64,000 nt of DNA from Lolium rigidum (Eukaryota > Streptophyta > Magnoliopsida > Poales > Poaceae): positions 392,814,249 through 392,878,248 of the forward strand of contig NC_061510.1 of assembly GCF_022539505.1 (NCBI RefSeq), written 5' to 3'. The position numbers were made by a program, and so were the translations under genes. The notes below the pieces were generated by a model. The model saw only the letters and a list, made by a program, of their open reading frames with translations. It was not told the origin of the DNA and did not search any database. This document shows, one piece after another, positions 1 to 10,629 of this stretch; within the stretch, counting starts at the first letter, position 1, and every line of letters begins with the position of its first letter.

Positions 1-225
1 ACTTTCAACTTCGCCATGAACATTAAAAGTAAAATTAAGAACACCAGTGTTCAATATGAAAAAGCAGAGCGTGTCTCTCTCCCACACAAGGAATGCTAGG
101 ATCCGATTTTATTCAAACAAAAACAAAAATGAAAACACACAAACGCTCCAAGTAAAGCACATAAGATGTGACGGAATAAAAATATAGTTTCACTAGAAGT
201 GACCTGATAAGTTGTTGATGAAGAA

Positions 226-246
226 GGGGATGCCTTGGGCATCCCC
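226..246. repeat. inverted repeat GGGGATGCC / GGCATCCCC next to a PPT-like AAGCTT
   Basis: Two perfect 9-base arms separated by 3 bases, directly adjoining AAGCTT. The same structure occurs in G2 at 8740-8760 and G3 at 53791-53811. The motif AAGCTTGGGGATGC is also the polypurine tract bordering the 3' LTR of G2, so this is an internal duplicate of that tract with an added arm. Confidence 0.8.
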
Positions 247-947
247 AAGCTTAGATGCTTGAGTATTCTTGAAATATGCAGGGATGAACCACGGGGGCAT
301 CCCCAAGCTTATACTTTTCACTCTTCTTGATCATATTATATCATCCTCCTCTCTTGATCCTTGAAAACTTCCTTCACACCAGACTCAAAACAATCTCATT
401 AGAGGGTTAGTGCATAATAAAAAATTCACATGTTCAGAGAGGACACAATCATTCCCAACACTTCGGACATTACCCAAGGCTACCGAAAGTTAATGGAGCA
501 AAGAAATCCACTCAACACAAGTAAAAGAGGCAATGTGAAATAAAAGGTAGAATCTGTCAAAACAGTAACAGTCCGTAAAGAGGGATTTGTTCGAGGCACT
601 TAACATGCTCAGATGAAGAAGCTCAAATTGAATGAAAGTTGCGTACATATCTGAGGATTACTCATGAATTTTTGCAGAATTTTTAGATTCTCCTAGAGAG
701 AGATCTACTCAAATTTGTGACAGCTAAAAATCTGTTTCTGTGCAGAAATCCAAATCTAGTATCAACCTTCTATCAAAGACTTTACTTGGCACAACAATGC
801 AATAAAGTAAAGATACCAAGGTATTGCTACAGTAGTAACAAGCACCTTGACTCAAATATAAAACAAAAATTGCAGAAATAAAATAATGGGTTATCTTCCA
901 TAAGCGCTTTTCTTTAACGCCTTTCAGCCTAGGCGCGAAAGTGTAAA

Positions 948-1677
948 TCAAGTAACATCAAGAGAAGAAGCATCAACATCATGATTTTCCTTAAAAACAC
1001 AACTTGTCACAATAGGTATCTTAAATGCTCCATTATCTAAATTTCCCATAGTGGTACTAAGGGTTTTATCAATTTTAGGCTTATAATGATTCTTTGGCTT
1101 AGGCACCTTAGAGACATACATGAACTTTTGCTCCTTACCCACATAAGCTTTCTCCTTAAACTTAAGAGAAGAAAAAGTTTAACCCAAGGTTCCCATAGCT
1201 TCTTCAAGTTCACCAATCCTATGGGTTTGATTATCATGGATAGCACAAGTTTCTAAGACAAGCAATTCTTTCATTAATTCCTCCTAGAGATTTATCAAGT
1301 TTATCAGTGTTATCAAGTAATATTCCCAATTTAGTCTCAACACTTGGAAGATTTTTCTCTATGGCCTCCAACTTTTTCATGACATCCTCAAGAGAGATTT
1401 CAATTTTAGCTTCATTAACAGGTGGTATTCCAACTAGACTCTCAATAATGCAACTAGCTTCTAAAGCAGGAGTGCCTAGGAAATTACCCCCCGCAAGAGT
1501 ATCAAGAACATACCTATTCCAGCAAGAAATACCAACATAAAAGTTCCTAAGGAGGATAATAGTGGAGTGTTTCTTAGTGCACCTATGATGAGCATCACTA
1601 ATTCTATACCAAGCATCTTTAAAACTTTCTCCCCCTTGTTGCTTAAACGAACGAACTTCAACTTCGGGATTACTCAT
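948..1677 (-). pseudogene. G1 truncated gag
   Basis: The reading frame from the ATG at 1677 begins MSNPEVEVRSFKQQ and continues with a piece resembling the C-terminal half of a plant retrotransposon Gag (FKQQGGESFKDAWYRI, then RNFYVGISCWNRYVLDTLAGG), followed by a Lys/Glu-rich coiled-coil-like stretch (SLEDVMKKLEAIEKNLPSVE). It is frameshifted near 1265 and picked up again at 1142 (GKEQKFMYVSKVPKPKNHY), ending in DVDASSLDVT at 948, the same C-terminus as the G2 Gag-protease ORF. The N-terminal half of Gag and the protease are missing. G3 carries the same truncated architecture (54514-55195), so the truncation predates these insertions. No function of its own can be claimed. Confidence 0.7.
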
Positions 1678-1856
1678 TTTAGCAATAATAAAAATAAACT
1701 AAGCAAAACCGAATTAAGTAAAGTAAAACAAGTAACTAATTTTTTTGTGTTTTTGATATATAGAAAGCAAACAAAACAGAAAATAAAATAAAGCAAGACA
1801 ATAAACAAAGTAAAGATATTGGATGTGAGAGACTCCCCTTGCAGCGTGTCTTGATC

Positions 1857-1874
1857 TCCCCGTCAACGGCGCCA
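1857..1874 (-). other. G1 primer binding site (tRNA-Asp type)
   Basis: Read on the minus strand this is TGGCGCCGTTGACGGGGA, 17 of 18 matching the 3' end of plant tRNA-Asp as complemented in G2 (5681-5698). It lies 16 bases inside the LTR, the usual place for priming minus-strand DNA synthesis. Confidence 0.8.
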
Positions 1875-1890
1875 GAAAAAGAGTTGCTTG

Positions 1891-3375
1891 TGACGGTAAA
1901 GCACACGTCCGTTGGGAACCCCAAGAGGAAGGTGTGATGCGTACAGCAGCAAGTTTTCCCTCGCAAGAAACCAAGGTTATTGAACCAGTAGGAGATGAAG
2001 GCCACGTGAAGGTTGTTGGTGAAGGAGTGTAGTGTGGCGCAACACCGAGGATTCCGGCGCCAACGTGGAACCTGCACAACACAATCAAAATACTTTGCCC
2101 CAACTTAACGAGTGAGGTTGTCAATCTCACCGACTTGCTCGTAAACAAAGGATTAAACGTATGGTGTGGAAAATGATGTTTGTTTGCAACGAACAACGAG
2201 AGAACAGATGATTTCGAGTAGGTTGTATTTCAGATGTAAAAGAATGGACCGGGGTCCACAGTTCACTAGTGGTGTCTCTCCAATAAGATAAATAACATGT
2301 CGGGTGAACAAATTACAGTTGGGCAATTGACAAATAGAGAGGGCATAACAATGCACATACATATCATGATGACTACTATGAGATTTAGTTAGGACATTAC
2401 GACAAAGAACATAGACCGCTATCCAAGCATGCATCTATGCCTAAAAGTCCACCTTCGGGTTATCATTCGCACCCCTTTCAGTATTAAGTTGCAAACAACG
2501 GACAATTGCATTAAGTGTCTGTGCGTAATGTAAACAATACAAATATCCTTAGACAAAGCATTGATGTTTTATCCCTAGTGGCAACAACACATCCACAACC
2601 TTAGGGGTTGTTGTCACTCCCCCGGATTCAATGGAGGCATGAACCCAATATCTAGCATAAATACCCCCTCTTGGAGTCACAAGTATCAATTTGGCCGAGC
2701 CTCTACTAGCAACGGAGAGCATGCAAGATCATAAACAACACATATATGATAGATCGATAATCAATCTTGACATAGTATTCCATATTCATCGGATCCCAAC
2801 AAACACAACATGTAGCATTACAATAAGATGATCTTGATCATGATAGACAGCTCACAAGATCTAAACATGATAGCACAAGATGAGAATACAACCATCTAGC
2901 TACTACTATGGACCCATAGTCCAAGGATGAACTACTCACGCATCGGTCCGGAGGCGGGCATGGTGATGTAGAGCCCTCTCGGTGATGATTCCCCTCCCCG
3001 GAAGGGTGCCGGAGGCGATCTTCAGAACCTCCCGAGATGAGGTTGACGGCGGCGGCGTCTCTGGAACTTTTCTCGTATCGTGGCTCTCGGTACTAGGGTT
3101 TTCGCGACGGAAGGATTATATAGGCGAAGGGGCAGAGTCGGGGGACGCTCGAGGGGCCCACCCCATAAGGTGGCGTGGCCAGGGGTGGGGCCGCGCCCCC
3201 CTATGGTGTGGCTGCCTCGTCGCCCCTCTTCGTCTCCTCTTCGGACTTCTGGAAGGCTCCATGGAAAATAAGACCGTGGGCTTTTGTTTCGTCCAATTCC
3301 GAGAATATTTTCTGTGTAGGATTTCTGAAACCAAAAACAGCAGAAAACAGGAACTGGCGCTTCAGCATCTTGTTA
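1891..3375 (-). repeat. G1 5' LTR, left portion
   Basis: LTR beginning TGACGG on the plus strand, similar throughout to the G2 and G3 LTRs in opposite orientation. It is cut at 3375 by the Harbinger-type element and resumes at 12604-12719. Joined, the two parts give about 1.6 kb, the full LTR length. The interrupted motif is the CTTGTTAATAGGTTAG seen uninterrupted at about 51.8 and 56.9 kb. Confidence 0.85.
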
Positions 3376-3547
3376 GAGCATGTCTAACAGGCCCCGTATA
3401 ACCCGCCCACCCCGTAAAATTCCGGCGGGATACGGGCAGGCGCGATATGGGGCGTCTAGCAGGCCCCGTATTCGGGCCGGCTCGTTTTGGTGGAATACGG
3501 GGCCCAGGAAATCGGCCCCGTCGCCCCCTACTTATACTGGGCGCAGG

Positions 3548-3577
3548 TGCGAGTGAGGGGTTAACCCCTCACTCGCA
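3548..3577. repeat. perfect 30-bp palindrome upstream of the Harbinger-type ORF
   Basis: Two self-complementary 15-base halves (TGCGAGTGAGGGGTT then AACCCCTCACTCGCA) with no loop. It lies 91 bases before the ATG at 3669 and just after a TATA-like CTTATAC at 3530-3536, so it would fall near the start of a transcript from that promoter. Confidence 0.9.
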
Positions 3578-4057
3578 ACCCTAGCTCCGCCGTGCGCCGC
3601 CGCCTCCGTAGTTAGCTCCGGCGAGCAATTCCTCACTCCCCGCGCCGCATTCCACCCCGAGCTCCGGCATGGACGCCCGCGTCGCGAGTGCCGCCTCGCC
3701 GGCGAGCGGATCGAAGCGATCCCGCTCGACGGACACCGTTGAGGAGGCGTGGCGGCGGCAATGCAAGCGCTCCGCCCAGGGGAGTCGCCGTGCGGCGTGC
3801 CAGTACGCCGGCGCGCTTTATGTGCCGGATTCGCTCCGGGAGTTCGCCGCGGGTGGGCGGTGGTACCGAGAAGACCCGCCGCTCAAGCCGATGAGCGGCG
3901 TCGCCTTCGAGAAGTGGCGCGCCGACTGGGAGCGTGACCGCGTGTCGAAGGCGGCATGGGCGGCGCGTATCGGCAGCACCAACGGCGGAGGAAGCGGAGA
4001 AGATCCGCGAGCCGGCGAGGAGGAAGCGGAGGCGGCAGAGGAGGAGGCGGCCTTCCT

Positions 4058-4062
4058 GCAGG
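4058..4062 (+). other. target site duplication of G2 (GCAGG), left copy
   Basis: GCAGG immediately precedes the 5' LTR and is repeated at 12226-12230 immediately after the 3' LTR. A 5-bp duplication is the normal Gypsy integrase footprint and fixes the element borders. Confidence 0.95.
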
Positions 4063-5669
4063 TGACACGTCTCCGACGTATCGATAATTTCTTATGTTCC
4101 ATGCCATATTATTGATGATACCTACATGTTTTATGCACACTTTATGTCATATTCGTGCATTTTCTGGAACTAACCTATTAACAAGATGCCGAAGTGCCGC
4201 TTGTCTGTTTTTCGCTGTTTTTTGTTTCAGAAATCCTAGTAACGAAATATTCTCGGAATTGGACGAAATCAAGACCCAGGGTCCTATTTTGCCACGAACC
4301 TTCCAGAAGACCGAAAGGGATACGAAGTGGGGCCACGAGGGGCTGCCACCATAGGGCGGCGCGGCCCAGCCCTTGGCCGCGCCGACCTGTGGTGTGGGGC
4401 CCCCGTGTGGCCCCCCACGTTGCCCTTCCGCCTACTTAAAGCCTCCGTCGCGAAACCCCTGATGCGAAAAACCACGATACGGAAAACCTTCCAGAGACGC
4501 CGCCGCCGCCAATCCCATCTCGGGGGATTCCGGAGATCTCCCTGCGGCACCCTGCCGGAGAGGGGATTCATCTCCCGGAGGACTCTACACCGCCATGGTC
4601 GCCTCCGGAGTGATGAGTGAGTAGTTCACCCCTGGACTATGGGTCCATAGCAGTAGCTAGATGGTTGTCTTCTCCTCATTGTGCTTCATTGTTGGATCTT
4701 GTGAGCTGCCTAACATGATCAAGATCATCTATCCGTAATACTCTATGTTGTGTTTGTCGGGATCCGATGGATAGAGAATACCATGTTATGTTAATTATCA
4801 AGTTATTGCATATGTGTTGTTTATGATCTTGCATGCTCTCCGTTATTAGTAGAGGCTCGGCCAAGTTTTTGCTCTTAACTCCAAGAGGGAGTATTTATGC
4901 TCGATAGTGGGTTCATGCTCGCATTGACACACGGGACAAAGTGACGAAAGTTCTAAGGTTGTGTTGTGCTTGTTGCCACTAGGGATAAAACATTGGCGCT
5001 ATGTCCGAGGATGTAGTTGTTGATTACATTACGCACCATACTTAATGCAATTGTCTCGTTGCTTTGCAACTTAATACTGGAAGGGGTTCGGATGATAACC
5101 TCGAAGGTGGACTTTTTAGGCATAGATGCAGTTGGATGGCGGTCTATGTACTTTGTCGTAATGCCCAATTAAATCTCACTATACTTATCATGACATGTAT
5201 GTGCATTGTTATGCCCTCTCTATTTGTCAATTGCCCGACCGTAATTTGTTCACCCAACATGCTTTTATCTTATGGGAGAGACACCTCTAGTGAACTCGTG
5301 GACCCCGGTCCATTCTTTTATACTCGAAATACAAATCTGCTGCAATACTTGTTCTTTACTCGTTTTCTTGCAAACAATCATCTTCCACACAATACGGTTA
5401 ATCCTTTGTTACAGCAAGCCGGTGAGATTGACAACCTCACTCGTTTCATTGGGGCAAAGTACTTTGGTTGTGTTGTGCAGGTTCCACGTTGGCGCCGGAA
5501 TCCCCGGTGTTGCGCCGCACTACATCCCGCCGCCATCAACCTTCAACGTGCTTCTTGGCTCCTCCTGGTTCGATAAACCTTGGTTTCTTTCTCGAGGGAA
5601 AACTTGCTGCTGTGCGCATCATACCTTCCTCTTGGGGTTCCCAACGAACGTGTGAGTTACACGCCATCA
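4063..5669 (+). repeat. G2 5' LTR (1607 bp)
   Basis: Starts TGACACGTCTCC and ends ACGCCATCA. The first 20 bases carry an inverted repeat (GAYACGTC / GACGTATC) present at the outer end of every LTR of this group. A TATA-like TACTTAAAGCC occurs near 4430, followed by a purine/CCG-rich leader. It matches the 3' LTR over its whole length. Confidence 0.93.
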
Positions 5670-5680
5670 AGCTCTTTTTC

Positions 5681-5698
5681 TGGCGCCGTTGCCGGGGA
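5681..5698 (+). other. G2 primer binding site (tRNA-Asp type)
   Basis: TGGCGCCGTTGCCGGGGA, complementary to the 3' end of plant tRNA-Asp, 11 bases after the 5' LTR. Confidence 0.9.
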
Positions 5699-5924
5699 GA
5701 TCAAGACACGCTGCACGGGGAGTCTCCACTTCTCAATCTCTTTACTTTGTTTTTGTCTTGCTTTATTTTATTTACTACTTTGTTTGCTGCACTTATATCA
5801 AAACACAAAAAAATTAGTTGCTAGCTTTACTTTATTTACTGTCTTGTTTGCTATATCAAAAACACAAAAAAATTAGTTTACTTGCATTTACTTTATCTAG
5901 TTTGCTTTATTTACTACTGCTAAA

Positions 5925-7188
5925 ATGGCTACCCCTGAAAATACTAAGTTGTGTGACTTCACTAGCACAAATAATAATGATTTCTTATGCACACCTATTG
6001 CTCCACCTGCTACTACAGCAGAATTCTTTGAAATTAAACCTGCTTTACTGAATCTTGTCATGAGAGAGCAATTTTCCGGTGTTAGTTCCGATGATGCTGC
6101 TGCCCATCTTAATAATTTTGTTGAACTATGTGAAATGCAAAAGTATAAGGATGTAGATGGTGATATTATTAAATTGAAATTGTTTCCTTTCTCATTAAGA
6201 GGAAGAGCTAAAGATTGGTTGCTATCTCTCGCCTAAGAATAGTATTGATTCATGGACTAAATGCAAGGATGCTTTTATTGGTAGATATTATCCCCCTGCT
6301 AAAATTATATCTTTGAGGAGTAGCATAATGAATTTTAAACAATTGGATAATGAACATGTTGCTCAAGCTTGGGAAAGAATGAAATCTTTGGTTAAAAATT
6401 GCCCAACCCATGGACTGACTACTTGGATGATCATCCAAACCTTCTATGCAGGACTAAATTTTTCTTCGCGGAATTTATTGGATTCAGCTGCTGGAGGTAC
6501 CTTTATGTCCATCACTTTGGGGGCGGCTACAAAGCTCCTTGATAATATGATGGTTAATTACTCTGAATGGCACACGGAAAGAGCTCCACAAGGTAAGAAG
6601 GTAAATTCTGTTGAAGAATCCTCTTCCTTGAATGATAAGATTGATGCTATTATGTCTATGCTTGTGAATGATAGGACTAATGTTGATCCTAATAATGTTC
6701 CGTTAGCTTCATTGGTTGCCCAAGAAGAACATGTTAATGTAAATTTCATTAAAAATAATAATTTCAACAACAATGCTTATCGGAACAATTCTAGTAATAA
6801 CTATAGGCCATATCCTTATAATAATGGTAACGGTTATGCTAATTCTTATGGGAATTCTTACAACAATAATAGGAATACACCCCCTGGACTTGAAGCTATG
6901 CTTAAAGAATTTATTAGTACACAAACTGCCTTTAACAAATCTGTTAAGGAAAAGCTCAACAAAATTGATATTCTTGCTTCTAAGGTTGATAGTCTTGCCT
7001 CTGATGTTGATCTTTTGAAATCGAAAGTTATGCCTAATAGAGATATTGAAAATAAAATTGTTACTACAGCAAATGCCATCCAAGTTAGAATTAATGAGAA
7101 TATAAGATTAATGGCTGAACTGCGTGCTAGGTGGGATAGAGAAGAAAATGAAAAACTAGCTAAAGAGAAAAATGTAGCTAAAGTTTAG
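5925..7188 (+). pseudogene. G2 gag
   Basis: Starts at the ATG at 5925 (MATPENTKLCDF). Residues about 30-100 are a retrotransposon Gag domain: LVMREQFSGVSSDDAAAHL followed by the conserved FPFSLRGRAKDWL. An extra base in CTCG at 6228-6231 shifts the frame and gives an early TAA; the same domain continues from 6242 to 7188. Further on are an Asn/Tyr-rich low-complexity region (about 6750-6880) and a coiled-coil-like segment (NKIDILASKVDSLASDVDLL). There is no CCHC zinc knuckle. A TAG at 7186-7188 separates it from the protease part, which continues in the same frame, so the ancestral product was probably one Gag-protease chain. Gag forms the particle that packages element RNA. The break at 6230 belongs to a recurrent class of differences and may be a sequence error. 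Confidence 0.85.
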
Positions 7189-8040
7189 ACTATTACCACC
7201 ACTAGCAATGCTAATGATTCACATGTTGCTGCACCTCCTACTACTAATGGTAAAATAATTGGTGTTGGCAATGCCTCTACTCCTAGTGCAAAGCGCGCAA
7301 AATTACCTGAAACTGCTAAAACTGCTGAAACTGCCTGTGATAAAACTGCTGAAATTTTTTCCAACCTTGGGGATGATAATCCCATTGCTTTAGATTGTAA
7401 TGATTTAGATTTTGATGATTGCCACATCTCTGAAGTTATAAAGTTCTTACAAAAACTTGGTAAGAGTCCCAATGCTAGCGCTGTAAACTTGGCTTTCACA
7501 AAACATATTACAAATGCTCTCATAAAAGCTAGAGAAGAAAAACTAAAACTTGAAACTTCTATTCCTAGAAAGCTAGAGGATGGTTGGGAGCCCATCATTA
7601 AAGTGAGAGTCAAAGATTTTGATTGTAATGCTTTATGTGATCTTGGTGCAAGTATTTCTGTTATGCCTAAGAAAGTCTATGATATGCTTGACTTGCCACC
7701 ATTGAAAAATTGTTATTTGGATGTTAATCTCGCTGATAATGCTAAAAAGAAACCTTTGGGGAAAGTTGATAATGTTCATATTATGGTTAACAATAACCTT
7801 GTCCCCGTTGATTTTGTTGTCTTGGATATTGAATGCAATGCATCTTGCCCCATCATATTGGGAAGACCTTTTCATCGAACCGTTGGTGCTACTATTGATA
7901 TGAAGGAAGGTAATATTAAATATCAATTTCCTCTCAAGAAAGGTATGGAACACTTCCCTAGAAAGAGAATGAAGTTACCTTTTGATTCTATTATTAGAAC
8001 AAATTATGATGTTGATGCTTCGTCTCTTGATGTTACTTGA
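7189..8040 (+). pseudogene. G2 retroviral-type aspartic protease region
   Basis: This is the in-frame continuation after the TAG at 7186-7188. An Ala/Thr-rich linker leads to an acidic stretch, then EDGWEPIIKVRVKDF and the protease core CDLGASISVMPKKVYDMLDL, with the flap/C-terminal hallmark CPIILGRPFHRTVGATID. The catalytic triad reads D-L-G rather than D-S/T-G; this D-L-G form is common in grass Gypsy polyproteins. It ends DVDASSLDVT at the TGA at 8040. No pol follows. The open frame from the ATG at 7489 is 183 codons. The upstream stop is CAG-to-TAG in form (one transition). Confidence 0.85.
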
Positions 8041-10614
8041 TATACACTTTCTGCGCCTAGCTGAAAGGCGTTAAAGAAAAGCGCTTATGGGAGACAACCC
8101 ATGTTTTTACTACAGTATTTTTGTTTTATATTTGAGTCTTGGAAGTTGTTTACTACTGTAGCAACCTCTCCTTATCTTAGTTTTGAGTTTTGTTGTGCCA
8201 AGTAAAGTCTTTGATAGTAAAGTAAGTACTAGATTTGGATTACTGCGCAGTTCCAGATTTCTTTGCTGTCACGAATCTGGGTCTACCTCCCTGTAGGAAG
8301 CTCATAAAATTAAGCCAATTTACGTGCATGATCCTCAGATATGTACGCAACTTTCATTCAATTTGAGAATTTTCATTTGAGCAAGTCTGGTGGCCTAATA
8401 AAATCCATCTTTACGGACTGTTCTGTTTTGACAGATTCTGCCTTTTATTTCGCATTGTCTCTTTTGCTATGTTGGATGAATATCTTTGATCCATTAATGT
8501 CCAGTAGCTTTATGCAATATCCAGAAGTGTTAAGAATGATTGTGTCACCTCTGAACATGTTAATTTTTATTGTCCACTAACCCTCTAATGAGTTGTTTCG
8601 AGTTTGGTGTGGAGGAAGTTTTCAAGGATCAAGAGAGGAGTATGATGCAATAAGATCAAGGCTAGTGAAAGCTCTAAGCTTGGGGATGCCCCGGTGGTTC
8701 ACCCCTGCATATTCTAAGAAGACTCAAGCGTCTAAGCTTGGGGATGCCCAAGGCATCCCCTTCTTCATCGACAACATTATTAGGTTCCTCCCCTGAAACT
8801 ATATTTTTATTCCGTCAAAATCTTATGCACTTTGCTTGGAGCGTCGGTTTGTTTTTGTTTTTGTTTTGTTTGAATAAAATGGATCCTAGCATTCACTTTA
8901 TGGGAGAGAGACACGCTCCGCTGTAGCATATGGACAAGTATGTCCTTAGGCTCTACTCATAGTATTCATGGCGAAGTTTCTTCTTCGTTAAATTGTTATA
9001 TGGTTGGAATTGGAAAATACTACATGTAGTAATTCTAGAAATGTCTTGGATAATTTGATACTTGGCAATTTTTGTGCTCATGTTTAAGCTCTTGCATCAT
9101 ATACTTTGCACCCATTAATGAAGAAACACTTAGAGCTTCCTAATTTGGTTTGTATATTTGGTTTCTCTAGAGTCTAGATAATATCTAGTATTGAGTTTTG
9201 AACAACAAGGAAGACGGTGTAGAGTCTTATAATGTTTACAATATGTCTTTTATGTGAGTTTTGCTGTACTGTTCATCCTTGTGTTTGTTTCAAATAACCT
9301 TGCTAGCCTAAACCTTGTATCGAGAGGGAATACTTCTCATGCATCCAAAATCCTTGAGCCAACCACTATGCCAATTGTGTCCACCATATCTACCTACTAC
9401 ATGGTATTTATCCGCCATTCCAAAGTAAATTGCTTGAGTGCTACCTTTAAAATTCCATCATTCACCTTTGCAATATATAGCTCATGGGACAAATAGCTTA
9501 AAAACTATTGTGGTATTGAATATGTACTTATGCACTTTATCTCTTATTAAGTTGCTTGTTGTGCGATAACCATGTTTCGGGGACGCCATCAACTATCCTT
9601 TGTTGAATATCATGTGAGTTGCTATGCATGTCCGTCTTGTCCGAAGTAAGAGAGATCTACCACCTTTATGGTTGGAGCATGCATATTGTTAGAGAAGAAC
9701 ATTGGGCCGCTAACTAAAGCCATGATTCATGGTGGAAGTTTCAGTTTTGGACACACATCCTCAATCTCATATGAGAATAATAATTGTTGCCACATGCTTA
9801 TGCATTAAAGAGGAGTCCATTATCTGTTGTCCATGTTGTCCCAGTATGGATGTCTAAGTTGAGAATAATCAAAAGCGAGAAATCCAAAATGCGAGCTTTC
9901 TCCTTAGACCTTTGTACGAGATGGCATGGAGGTACCCCATTGTGACACTTGGTTAAAACATGTGCATTGCAAAGATCCGGTAGTCCAAGCTAATTAGGAC
10001 AAGGTGCGGGCACTATTAGTATACTATGCATGAGGCTTGCAACTTGTAAGATATAATTTACATAACTCATATGCTTTATTACTACCGTTGACAAAATTGT
10101 TTCATGTTTTCAAAATAAAAGCTCTAGCACAAATATAGCAATCGATGCTTTCCTCTTTGAAGAACCATTCTTTTTACTTTTATGTTGAGTCAGTTCACCT
10201 ATCTCTCTCCACCTCAAGAAGGAAACACTTGTGTGAACTGTGCATTGATTCCTACATACTTGCATATTGTACTTGTTATATTACTCTATGTTGACAATTA
10301 TCCATGAGATATACATGTTACAAGTTGAAAGCAACCGCTGAAACTTAATCTTCCTTTGTGTTGCTTCAATACCTTTACTTTGATTTATTGCTTTATGAGT
10401 TAACTCTTATGCAAGACTTATTAATGCTTGTCTTGAAGTAATATTCATGAAAAGTCTTTGCTTTATGATTCACTTGTTTACTCATGACATTACCATTGTT
10501 TTGATCGCTGCATCCACTACATATGTTTACAAACAGTATGATCAAGGTTATGATGGCATGTCACTTCAGAAATTATCTTTATTATCGTTTTACCTGCTCG
10601 GGACGAGCAGAACT
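8041..10614 (+). other. G2 3' untranslated internal block
   Basis: 2.6 kb without a coding frame. It is conserved with G3 (51.9-54.5 kb, reverse) and partly with G1 (1-950, reverse), so it is a retained part of the element, presumably needed for packaging or priming. It contains two internal copies of the PPT-like motif AAGCTTGGGGATGCC (8676 and 8736), the second forming an inverted repeat. Confidence 0.7.
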
Positions 10615-10629
10615 AAGCTTGGGGATGCT
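10615..10629 (+). other. G2 polypurine tract region
   Basis: AAGCTTGGGGATGCT directly abuts the 3' LTR. The G-rich core GGGGATG is the likely plus-strand primer site. The same motif abuts the 3' LTR of G3 at 51922-51936 in reverse. Confidence 0.7.

Noticed and set aside
948..1677. Intact viral-type gene
   Set aside because: It is a frameshifted, truncated gag of a plant LTR retrotransposon; there is no envelope gene anywhere in the window and no sign of an integrated plant DNA virus.
5681..5698. tRNA-like sequence
   Set aside because: Only 18 bases match a tRNA 3' end, placed just inside an LTR. It is a primer binding site, not a tRNA gene; the same applies to 1857-1874, 55422-55439 and 58828-58837.
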